DNA from: Erythrobacter sp.
Lineage (GTDB): Bacteria > Pseudomonadota > Alphaproteobacteria > Sphingomonadales > Sphingomonadaceae
Length of the DNA: 64,000 bases
NCBI GenBank assembly: GCA_027311945.1
Contig: DAICXZ010000030.1
Location: 62,001 to 126,000, forward strand
Direction: 5' to 3'
Made by a program: the position numbers and the translations under genes. Positions 56,460-64,000 of the stretch are shown in pieces. The notes beneath the pieces were generated by a model. It was not told the DNA's origin and did no database searches. It worked only from the letters and a program-made list of their open reading frames with translations. Within the stretch, counting starts at the first letter, position 1, and every line of letters starts with the position of its first letter.

Positions 56460-57273
56460 ACACCGGCTCGCCCGCGCGGGCCACCTGTATATGGTCGATA
56501 TAGCCTTCGCGCAGCCGATAGGTCACCTGCACACGCACATCGACGTGCTCACCCTTCGCCAGCGCGCCGACGACGAAGTCCGACGCATCGGCCACGGCGG
56601 TGAAGCGGCTGGTGCAATCGACCACGATCGCCTCGTCGCTTGCGTCGAGCCTGTGAACGGTCAGCGTTTCGACCACGCGCTCGAACATCGCGCTATAGAA
56701 ATCGGCAATTGCCTGTGCGCCCTCGAAGCGCCCGACCGATGGCAGTTCGAGCACCACGTCACCGCAATAGAACCGCGTGTAGCGCGCCGGATCGCCAGCG
56801 GAGAAGGCGGCGGCATAGGCGTGGTAGGCGGCGATCTGGCTGGGATGCGCGCCGAGCGGGGGCAGGGTAGTGACCTCGCGCCCGGCAGGCCAGGCCATGG
56901 TGATAAGCCGACGCACCTTCTGCGCCGTGTCCAGTTCGTAGCGGGCGAGGAACTTCACCGTCAGGCTGTCGCCGGGGAACATTTCGCCGAAGGGAAAGTC
57001 GGGGCGGTGCTTGGTCGCATGGAAATCCATGTCGATCTCGGCCAGCACGTTGTGCTCGTCCTGCAGATAGTGCTGCACGCGCGGACATTCCCGCACACCG
57101 TCATGCGCCTTGGCGAGGAACGCGCGCATTCCGGCATGGCCGATGAATTCGCCAGAGCCGGTGATCATCGCGCAGTCTTCGGCAAAGAAGCGCTCGACCA
57201 GTCCATCATCATCGCCGGTTAGGAACTGGGCGAGATAGGCCTCGTAGTCGAACCTCGCCGCCGCGCCGGTCAT
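56443..57273 (-). CDS. SnoaL/NTF2-like protein (two NTF2-like segments)
   Basis: Start MTGAAARFDYEAYLAQFLTG at 57273; two segments LVERFFAEDCAMITGSGEFIGHAGMRAFL and YAAAFSAGDPARYTRFYCGDVVLELPSVGRFEGAQAIADFY. Confidence 0.75.
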   Translation of the reverse strand: MTGAAARFDYEAYLAQFLTGDDDGLVERFFAEDCAMITGSGEFIGHAGMRAFLAKAHDGVRECPRVQHYLQDEHNVLAEIDMDFHATKHRPDFPFGEMFPGDSLTVKFLARYELDTAQKVRRLITMAWPAGREVTTLPPLGAHPSQIAAYHAYAAAFSAGDPARYTRFYCGDVVLELPSVGRFEGAQAIADFYSAMFERVVETLTVHRLDASDEAIVVDCTSRFTAVADASDFVVGALAKGEHVDVRVQVTYRLREGYIDHIQVARAGEPVFSDAR

Positions 57274-57665
57274 TCCGCGCTCATCAGCTCGGCAAGCTGG
57301 CTTGTGCGCTGCTCGGTCAGTTTCGCCTTGCAACCGCTGACCACCATAGGCTCCATCGAGCCGCCCCGGTAGAGGTATCCCTCGCTGGCGCAATGCTTGT
57401 CGCGGTAGGTGAGCCACGCGCGTTGCGCGGCGAGCAGCGTCTCGAAGTAGCCGGGGCGATCGTCATAATCGCGATCAAGCTGGCGATCGCGCTCGCGCAT
57501 CACGTCAGCGGTGCGCGACCACTGCGCGTTGAGCGCCTTGTCCGCCTCGGCATAGTCGCGTGCGGCGCACTGGTTCATGTCCGCCTGGGTGATCGGCTCG
57601 GCGCAAATATCGGCGGGCTCGGCCGAAGACGCGCCCGCCGCGAGCAGCAACACCAGCCCGATCAC
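57270..57665 (-). CDS. DUF1311/LprI-family exported protein
   Basis: Signal peptide; AEPITQADMNQCAARDYAEADKALNAQW...LLAAQRAWLTYRDKHCASEG. Confidence 0.88.
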   Translation of the reverse strand: MIGLVLLLAAGASSAEPADICAEPITQADMNQCAARDYAEADKALNAQWSRTADVMRERDRQLDRDYDDRPGYFETLLAAQRAWLTYRDKHCASEGYLYRGGSMEPMVVSGCKAKLTEQRTSQLAELMSAE

Positions 57666-58951
57666 AGCGCAGCCAGCGCGGCGTCGAGGTCGGCGATGAT
57701 ATCGTCGATATGCTCGATCCCGACCGAGATCCGCACCACGTCCGGCCCGGCGCCGGCGGCGATCAGGTCGTCGCCTTCGAGCTGGCTGTGGGTGGTGCTG
57801 GCCGGATGGATGATCAGGCTGCGGGTGTCGCCGATGTTGGCAAGGTGGCTGAACAGCTTGACCGAGGAGACCAGCTTCACGCCCGCTTCGTATCCGCCCT
57901 TCACGCCGAAGGTGAACACCGCGCCGCCCTTGCCGCTGAGATAGCGTTGGGCGAGCGCGTTATAGGCGTTGTCCTCCAGCCCGGCGTAGGAGACCCAGTC
58001 GATCTTCTCGTGCGCGGAAAGGTGCTTGGCGACGGCCAGCGCATTGTCGCAATGCCGCTCCATCCTCAGCGCCAGCGTCTCCATGCCGGTGAGCGCGAGG
58101 AAGGCATTCATCGGGGCCATGGCCGGGCCAAGATCGCGCAGGCCAAGCACACGGCAGGCGATGATGAAGGCGATCGGGCCGACCGGTTCGAGCGCATCGA
58201 CCAGCACTGCGCCATGGTAAGAGCCGTTGGGCCGGGTCAGCGTGGCGAACTTGTCGCCGTGAGCCTTCCAGTCGAACTTGCCCGAATCGACGATGAGCCC
58301 GCCGACCGAATTGCCGTGGCCATTCAAAAACTTGGTGGCCGAGTGGACGACGATGTCGGCGCCGTGCTCGATCGGGCGGCACAGCATCGGGGTGGCCATG
58401 GTGTTGTCGACCATCAGCGGCACGCCCGCCTTGTGCGCAATGTCGGCAATCGCGGCGATGTCGCAGACCACGCCGCCCGGATTGGCGAGGCTCTCGATGA
58501 ACACCACGCGGGTGTTCTCGTCACAAGCGGCTTCGACATTGGCCGGATCGTCGGCATCGACGAAGCGCGTTTCCCAGCCGAACTTGCGGAAGGCTTCGCT
58601 CAGCTGGTTGATCGAGCCGCCATAGAGCTTCTTCGCCGCGACGATATTGCAGCCCGGCTCCATCAGCGTGTGGAACGCCACCAGCTGCGCGGCATGGCCC
58701 GAGGCGACACCCAGAGCGCCGACGCCGCCTTCAAGCCCGGCGATTTTCTTTTCCAGCGCATCGACCGTGGGGTTCATGATGCGGCTGTAGATGTTGCCGA
58801 ATTCCTTGAGCGCGAAGAGGTTGGCCGCATGCTCGGCATCGTTGAAGACGTAGCTCGCGGTCTGATAGATCGGGGTGATCCGCGCATTGGTGGCAGGGTC
58901 GGGCTGCTGCCCGGCATGAATGGTGAGCGTTTCGAGCTTATGGTCGGTCAA
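57662..58951 (-). CDS. metY: O-acetylhomoserine aminocarboxypropyltransferase/cysteine synthase family
   Basis: TTG start with upstream GGAGAGG; HAGQQPDPATNARITPIYQTASYVFND; PLP-Lys region DIVVHSATKFLNGHGNSVGG. Confidence 0.9.
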   Translation of the reverse strand: MTDHKLETLTIHAGQQPDPATNARITPIYQTASYVFNDAEHAANLFALKEFGNIYSRIMNPTVDALEKKIAGLEGGVGALGVASGHAAQLVAFHTLMEPGCNIVAAKKLYGGSINQLSEAFRKFGWETRFVDADDPANVEAACDENTRVVFIESLANPGGVVCDIAAIADIAHKAGVPLMVDNTMATPMLCRPIEHGADIVVHSATKFLNGHGNSVGGLIVDSGKFDWKAHGDKFATLTRPNGSYHGAVLVDALEPVGPIAFIIACRVLGLRDLGPAMAPMNAFLALTGMETLALRMERHCDNALAVAKHLSAHEKIDWVSYAGLEDNAYNALAQRYLSGKGGAVFTFGVKGGYEAGVKLVSSVKLFSHLANIGDTRSLIIHPASTTHSQLEGDDLIAAGAGPDVVRISVGIEHIDDIIADLDAALAAL

Positions 58952-59015
58952 AGTGGCCTCTCCTTCGGCCCGCAGGGCGGGCAGATTGTGATTTTTTCGA
59001 GGGTTAGCTCAGGCT

Positions 59016-60050
59016 TCAAGCGCTGGCTAGTTCGTCTTGCTTTGCCAGGGCCCGCATCGGCTCGGGGCCTTCCATCGGCTTGAGGCCCAGCCGCCCGAGC
59101 ATCGCCATGTCCTCGTCCTCGCCCGCATTGGGCGCGGTCAGCAGCGTGTCGCCGGTGAAGATCGAATTGGCCCCGGCGAGGAAGCACAGCGCCTGCGTCG
59201 CCTCGCTCATGCTTTCGCGGCCCGCCGAGAGGCGCACCATGCTCAGCGGCATCGCAATCCGCGCCGCCGCCACGGTGCGGACGAACTCGATATCGTCGAT
59301 CTGCGCGAGCGGGGTATCGGCCAGCATATCGCCCAGCACCGTGCCTTTCACCGGCACCAGCGCGTTGATCGGCACGCTTTCAGGGTGGCGTTCGAGCGTC
59401 GCCAGCGTGTGGACGAAGCCCACGCGGTCGGCGCGCGTTTCACCCATGCCGACGATCCCGCCCGAGCACACATTGATCCCCGCCTCGCGCACAGTTTCGA
59501 GCGTATCGAGCCGGTCTTCATAGGAGCGGGTGGAGACCACGCGCTCATAGAACTCCGGCCCGCTATCGACGTTGTGGTTGTAGTAATCGAGCCCCGCCGC
59601 CTTCAGTTGCGCGGCCTGTTCGGGGGTGAGCATGCCAAGCGTCATGCAGGTTTCCATCCCCATCGCGCGCACGCCCGACACGATCTCGACGATCTTGCCC
59701 ATGTCGCGGTCCTTGGGGTTGCGCCAGGCGGCGCCCATGCAAAACCGCTGCGAACCGGCATCGCGCACTTGCGCTGCCTTTTGCAGCACCTCGCGCACGT
59801 CCATCAGCTTGGTCGCCTTCACGCCGCTGTCGGCCGAGGCGCTCTGGCTGCAATATCCGCAGTCCTCGGGGCAACCGCCGGTCTTGATCGAGAGCAGGGT
59901 GCACAGCTGCACTTCATCAGGCCGATGATGCGCGCGGTGGACCTCTGCGGCGCGAAACAGCAGTTCGGTGAAGGGCAGGTCAAACAGGGCGGCGATTTGC
60001 TCGCGGGTCCAGTCGGTGCGGATCGGGGCGGTGGTCAAATGTGTCTCCAT
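59016..60050 (-). CDS. bioB: Biotin synthase
   Basis: Radical-SAM motif [64 protein letters not shown]. Confidence 0.95.
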   Translation of the reverse strand: METHLTTAPIRTDWTREQIAALFDLPFTELLFRAAEVHRAHHRPDEVQLCTLLSIKTGGCPEDCGYCSQSASADSGVKATKLMDVREVLQKAAQVRDAGSQRFCMGAAWRNPKDRDMGKIVEIVSGVRAMGMETCMTLGMLTPEQAAQLKAAGLDYYNHNVDSGPEFYERVVSTRSYEDRLDTLETVREAGINVCSGGIVGMGETRADRVGFVHTLATLERHPESVPINALVPVKGTVLGDMLADTPLAQIDDIEFVRTVAAARIAMPLSMVRLSAGRESMSEATQALCFLAGANSIFTGDTLLTAPNAGEDEDMAMLGRLGLKPMEGPEPMRALAKQDELASA

Positions 60051-60098
60051 GATTGCCTTGGGGCCGCTGCTATGCGGCCCTGCATCATGAGCACCCGG

Positions 60099-60929
60099 TT
60101 AGCTCAGCCCGCAGGCGCTGGCCAGATCGCCAATCGAATTGATGACCAGATCGGGCGTCTTTTCTGGCGGCTGCTCAGCCCATTCTTCCGCGCTGGTCGA
60201 ACCGCTGGTGACGGCAATGCCGATCGCGCCGCCGGCTACGGCCATCTGCATCTCGGCCGTGGCATCGTCGCCGACCACGCCTACGTGCGCCGCATCGATC
60301 CCCAGCTTTTGCGCGACGAACTCCATGGCGTGTTCGCTTGGCTTGCCGGTCGGCTCGGGCTCAATCCCCGTAACCCGCGCAATAGCGCCGTTAATCGCGC
60401 AGGAATAACCAAAGCTGCGGCCCTCCTTGGTGGCGAAGAAGGGAATGTCCGATGCGGTGAGGAAGGTCGCGCCGCCGAGCACGGCATCGCAGGCGCGGTG
60501 GATGTGGTCCATCGTGCAATCGGGATGCCAGGCGACATATACCCCGTCGCAGGAGAGGCCCTTGCCATCGTCGGGGTTGAGGCACTTTACGCCGAGTTCG
60601 GTGAGAGCGTCGATCACGCCCTGTGTGCCGAGCACCAGCACCCGTTCCAGCTCGCGCTCCTTGATCACCTCGGTGGCGACGGAATTGGGCGTAAAGAGTT
60701 TTTCGTCCGGCACTGGCAAGCCGGCATTGCGCAAGCGCGGGGCCTGTTTTCTGGCCGCATAGGCGCTGCCGTTGGTGAGCGCGATCCACGGCACCCCCAG
60801 CGCATCAAGCTCGCCCAGCGCATGGGCGGCACCGGGGATCGGATCGTAAGAGCCAAGCTGGCGGTTCGATAGGATCAGCGTACCGTCGAGATCGAACATG
60901 AAGCCTTTCGGCTTGCGGGGGAGGGACAT
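60099..60929 (-). CDS. HAD-superfamily (NagD/TIGR01459-like) hydrolase
   Basis: FMFDLDGTLILSNRQL; IALTNGSAYAARK; KPSEHAMEFV; GVVGDDATAEMQMAV. Confidence 0.88.
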   Translation of the reverse strand: MSLPRKPKGFMFDLDGTLILSNRQLGSYDPIPGAAHALGELDALGVPWIALTNGSAYAARKQAPRLRNAGLPVPDEKLFTPNSVATEVIKERELERVLVLGTQGVIDALTELGVKCLNPDDGKGLSCDGVYVAWHPDCTMDHIHRACDAVLGGATFLTASDIPFFATKEGRSFGYSCAINGAIARVTGIEPEPTGKPSEHAMEFVAQKLGIDAAHVGVVGDDATAEMQMAVAGGAIGIAVTSGSTSAEEWAEQPPEKTPDLVINSIGDLASACGLS

Positions 60930-60949
60930 CGGGTATCCTTGAAAGGGGA

Positions 60950-62410
60950 TCAGGCAGAAAGGCGAATTTTCAAATCGTCCTTCTCGAACGCAAAGTCGGC
61001 GATATCGTTTCGTGCCATCACATCACGCAGCAGCCGCATGACCGGGGCGGTGTCGGGATCGTAGTGGCGCGGAGCAGGGCCGGCCTTGCGCATCGCCTCG
61101 ATCTGCCCCTCGGGCATGGTGGCGCGGAGCAGGAATTCCTCGTCCGACAGGCTTTCGCCAATGCGGCTGCGCAGGGTCTTGAGGTCGGCCATGCCGGTCT
61201 CCGCTTCGAGCTGCTTCGTGCGTGGGTGGGCCATGATGCGGTCCATCACTTGCGGGTCGACCGGCTGGGTGGGCCGCCCGAACTTGCCGATGGCGAAGCG
61301 GATCACCTCGTCGGGGATAATCGACCAGCGCTCCTTGCCGGTGACGTTCAGCATGGCCTGCGTTTGCAGCATCTGCGCGAACGGCGTCATCACAATCACC
61401 CAGCCAAGTTCTTCGCGCACGCGGCCCATCTCCTCGATCACGGCCTGTTCGAGATGGGCGGCGTTCTGATCAGCCAGGTGACGGCGCATGGTGCCGACCA
61501 TCCCGCCGGGCAGGTTGTGGCGAAAATAGGCGGCATCGAACGGCAGCGGCGAACCGGTGGGATAGCCCTCGGCTTCGGCCAGCCGGGTGAAATAAGTCGC
61601 GACTTCTTCGACCGCTTCGTCATCGACATCGACCGTGTGGCCGAGGCTGCGCAGGTTGCGGATCATCCGACCGATAGGCGGGTTGCTGGTGCCGTCGGCC
61701 GCGCCGCCGCTGGCGCACTGCACCGCCGCGATGCCGAGGTCTGCCGCTTCGAGGCAGGCCGGTTCGGCAAGGCCAATCGTGCAGTGGTTGTGAAGTTCGA
61801 GTGGCTTGTCGCCTATCTCGGCAAGGATCGCCGGGATCAGCGTGGCGGCGCGTTTGGGGGTGAGCAGACCGCCGGGGTCCTTGATATAGAGCGCGTCGAT
61901 ATCGGGGCTTTGCGCCATGATCCGGGCGGCCTCGGCATAGTGGGCATCGTCGTGGATCGGGCTGATCGTGTAGACCAGCGCGCCCACGACAATATCGCCG
62001 CCCGCGCGTTTGACCATTTTCGCCGCTTCGACATTGGCGGCCGCATCGTTCATCGGGTCGGCGAGGGCAAAGCGACGGATGCCGTTGGTGGCCAGCGTGC
62101 GGTAGGCCAGCTCCATGAATTCGGGCGTGGCGGTCTCCCACGAGATGAAGCGGAAGCCGGTGGAGAGGAACTGCAACGGCGTGGTGCGGCAGATGCGCGC
62201 CATTTCGCGGATGCGCTCCCACGGGTCTTCCTGCTTGTAGCGCACGGCGACGCCCATGTGGGTCGAGGTGGTAAAGTCGATCGCCTTGTACCCGGCGCGC
62301 TCCATGGCTGGGGCGATGGTGAGCGTCTTGGCGGTGTCGATCCCGGTTGCGCCCCACAGGCACTGGTTGCCGTCGCGCAGCGAGGTTTCAACGATTTCTA
62401 TGTTGGCCAT
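60950..62410 (-). CDS. Biotin-dependent carboxylase, carboxyltransferase subunit (PycB/OadA-like, divergent)
   Basis: ETSLRDGNQCLWGATGI; YIKDPGGLLTPKRAATLIPAI; ELHNHCTIGLAEPACLEAADLGI; LPGGMVGTMRRHL. Confidence 0.88.
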   Translation of the reverse strand: MANIEIVETSLRDGNQCLWGATGIDTAKTLTIAPAMERAGYKAIDFTTSTHMGVAVRYKQEDPWERIREMARICRTTPLQFLSTGFRFISWETATPEFMELAYRTLATNGIRRFALADPMNDAAANVEAAKMVKRAGGDIVVGALVYTISPIHDDAHYAEAARIMAQSPDIDALYIKDPGGLLTPKRAATLIPAILAEIGDKPLELHNHCTIGLAEPACLEAADLGIAAVQCASGGAADGTSNPPIGRMIRNLRSLGHTVDVDDEAVEEVATYFTRLAEAEGYPTGSPLPFDAAYFRHNLPGGMVGTMRRHLADQNAAHLEQAVIEEMGRVREELGWVIVMTPFAQMLQTQAMLNVTGKERWSIIPDEVIRFAIGKFGRPTQPVDPQVMDRIMAHPRTKQLEAETGMADLKTLRSRIGESLSDEEFLLRATMPEGQIEAMRKAGPAPRHYDPDTAPVMRLLRDVMARNDIADFAFEKDDLKIRLSA

Positions 62411-62431
62411 GCAAACCTCTCAAACCCACAT

Positions 62432-62521
62432 CCGCTCGCCCTGAGCTTGTCGAAGGGCTGTCCTTACTTCTGGTGCCGCGCTCGGAGAAAAGCAGTCCTT
62501 CGACAAGCTCAGGATGAGCGG
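62432..62521. repeat. REPIN-like element, copy D (intergenic)
   Basis: CCGCTCGCCCTGAGCTTGTCGAAGG...TCCTTCGACAAGCTCAGGATGAGCGG. Confidence 0.8.
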
Positions 62522-62530
62522 GGTCGGCTC

Positions 62531-62992
62531 TTAATCCACCTTCACCCGAAACAGCGCCTGCCCCTCGGCCACCGCGCTGCCGTTCTCGGCCAGCACCGCT
62601 GTCACCTCGCCCTCGACCCCCGCGGCGACCGAGTTCATCAGCTTCATCACCTCGATGATCGCGACCACCGTGTCCTTGCTCACCCGGTCGCCGACTTTCA
62701 CGAAGTCGGGCTCGCCGGGGCGCGGGGCGGTGTAGAAGTTGCCGATCAGCGGGGCGGGAATTTCGATTTCGTCCGCTCCTGCCGCAGGGGGCGGGGGAAG
62801 CGGTTCGGCCGTAGCCGCATCAGCGAGCGTGGGGCGCTCTTCCGGCTCGTCCCTGTCGTCCTCGCGCCAGCCGCCAGCGCCATCGCGGCTGATCCGCAGG
62901 CGAAAGTCGCCTTGCGTCAGGTCGAGTGTCGTGAAGTGCGAGGCATCGAGTAATCGTGCGATCTCGACGATATCCTTGCCGGTCAAGCTCAC
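62531..62992 (-). CDS. Biotin carboxyl carrier protein subunit
   Basis: GTG start overlapping the upstream stop (GTGA); biotinylation motif AIIEVMKLMNSVAAGVEG. Confidence 0.87.
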   Translation of the reverse strand: MSLTGKDIVEIARLLDASHFTTLDLTQGDFRLRISRDGAGGWREDDRDEPEERPTLADAATAEPLPPPPAAGADEIEIPAPLIGNFYTAPRPGEPDFVKVGDRVSKDTVVAIIEVMKLMNSVAAGVEGEVTAVLAENGSAVAEGQALFRVKVD

Positions 62993-64000
62993 TTCTTCGC
63001 CCCCGCGGTGAACAGGCCCATCACATGGGCTATCGGATTGGCTTCTTTCGCTACGACCGGCGCGGCCTTGGCATCCTTCTGCGCCCAGACCGTTTCGGGG
63101 CGCGATTGCAGCAGCAGCACCTTCCCGTCCTGATCGAGCGCCCACTCGATATCCTGCGGTTTGCCATAGTGCTTTTCCACCTTGCGCCCGATGGCGCGAA
63201 GGGCTTGCAAGTCGTCGTCCGTCAGGCAAGGGGCGGAGCGGATTTCTGCTTCGTTTTCAATTTCCTGAATGCCGCCCCCGGGTGCGGGGACCTGCCTCGC
63301 GTGCTTGTCCGAAATATCGCGTTGGCTAATCTCGCCGGTGATTTTCCCCAGCACCCATTTGTCCGGCGTAATCTCGCCCGAAACCACCGAGGAACCGAGG
63401 CCCCAAGCGCCCTCGATGGTAATCACGGACTTGTCACCTGTTGTCGGCGAGCGAGTGAACATCACGCCTGCACACTTCGCCTCGACCATGCGCTGGACCA
63501 CCACCGCCATGGCCACGCCAGCTTCGGGCAGGCCGTGCTTGCGGCGGTAGGTCATGCTCTCGACCGAGTAGAGGCTGGCCCAGCATTCGCGGACCTTTTC
63601 GATCATCGAAGCGCCATCGAGCACCCACAGGAAGGTGTCCTGCAGGCCGGCGAAGCTGGCGTCGTCGGCGTCCTCGGTGGTGGCCGAACTGCGCACCGCA
63701 ACGGGCCGTTGGTCGGCGCACAATTGATTCAATGCGTCCTTGAGCGCCGTCTCCACCTCGCCGGTCATCGGATCGCCGATCACCCGCGCGCGCAACTGCT
63801 CGGAAAGCCGTGTGGCGGCGTCCAGATCGTTCGGGTCGAGCGCCTCGACCAGAGGCCTGATCGGTTCCTTCGCTTCGAGTGCTTCAAGGAATTGTTCGAA
63901 GGCTGCGGTCGTCACCACGAAGCCATCGGGCACTGCGATTCCGGCGCGCACAAGTTCGCCCAGTGAGCCGCCTTTTCCGCCAGCCGTGGGCCGGTCGGCG
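62989..64000 (-). CDS. PEP/pyruvate-binding (PPDK N-terminal, ATP-grasp) protein, 5' end truncated by window edge
   Basis: GGKGGSLGELVRAGIAVPDGFVVTTAAFEQFL; VRSSATTEDADDASFAGLQDTFL; DIEWALDQDGKVLLLQSRPETVW; ends at LFTAGAKK without the swivelling-His/PEP-utilising domains. Confidence 0.87.
   Translation of the reverse strand, partial: ADRPTAGGKGGSLGELVRAGIAVPDGFVVTTAAFEQFLEALEAKEPIRPLVEALDPNDLDAATRLSEQLRARVIGDPMTGEVETALKDALNQLCADQRPVAVRSSATTEDADDASFAGLQDTFLWVLDGASMIEKVRECWASLYSVESMTYRRKHGLPEAGVAMAVVVQRMVEAKCAGVMFTRSPTTGDKSVITIEGAWGLGSSVVSGEITPDKWVLGKITGEISQRDISDKHARQVPAPGGGIQEIENEAEIRSAPCLTDDDLQALRAIGRKVEKHYGKPQDIEWALDQDGKVLLLQSRPETVWAQKDAKAAPVVAKEANPIAHVMGLFTAGAKK

Noticed and set aside
58952-59015. 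Possible SAM-II-type riboswitch in the bioB-metY gap (A-rich stretch plus GCCCGC-CCT-GCGGGC hairpin at 58968-58982)
   Set aside because: Only 64 nt available and I could not fit the conserved pseudoknot; the hairpin alone is insufficient. A covariance-model search (Rfam SAM-II) would settle it.
61064-62953. 629-aa plus-strand ORF opposite the carboxyltransferase
   Set aside because: Shadow ORF; it even includes a translated REPIN (HPLALSLSKG...KAVLRQAQDERG).

Overview
High-GC (~65%) alphaproteobacterial chromosome segment, probably a sphingomonad/erythrobacter-type organism (inferred from gene content and the HPELVEG-type palindromic repeats; not proven). No rRNA, tRNA, CRISPR, prophage or transposase genes were seen. 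Left to right: (i) TamA-TamB plus a tiny lipoprotein missed by the ORF track. (ii) An accessory block at 6.6-19.7 kb: secreted CHAT-TPR peptidase, giant FecR/beta-repeat protein, SLAM/DUF560-like outer-membrane protein, histidine kinase, response regulator, a small lipoprotein and a secreted caspase-fold (p20) peptidase. This is the best candidate for an undescribed system. (iii) A transglutaminase / DUF2126 / ATP-grasp-alpha-E cluster. (iv) GST, TrhO, a Tat-exported carotenoid (lignostilbene-type) oxygenase, SnoaL and OmpA genes. (v) A catabolic/periplasmic-oxidation island at 32.9-46.2 kb: TonB receptor, AraC regulator, two mirror-image PQQ dehydrogenase lipoproteins, SMP-30, and three tandem NTF2-like proteins, two of which carry REPIN-like elements read in frame inside the signal-peptide region. 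(vi) Enoyl-CoA hydratase/HIBCH, pirin, MacAB-NodT efflux, HupE, MBL and XdhC-MobA genes. (vii) A minus-strand run with LprI, MetY, BioB, HAD hydrolase, carboxyltransferase, biotin carrier and PEP-synthase-like N-domain that resembles acetovanillone (aromatic ketone) carboxylation loci. The main sequence-level discoveries are a TGATG mini-ORF relay between the response regulator and the kinase, start-proximal hairpins at the CHAT and SLAM-like genes, a 31-bp operator-like palindrome in the TonB-receptor/AraC divergent promoter, and the coding REPINs. All family calls were made by eye; no database search was run.
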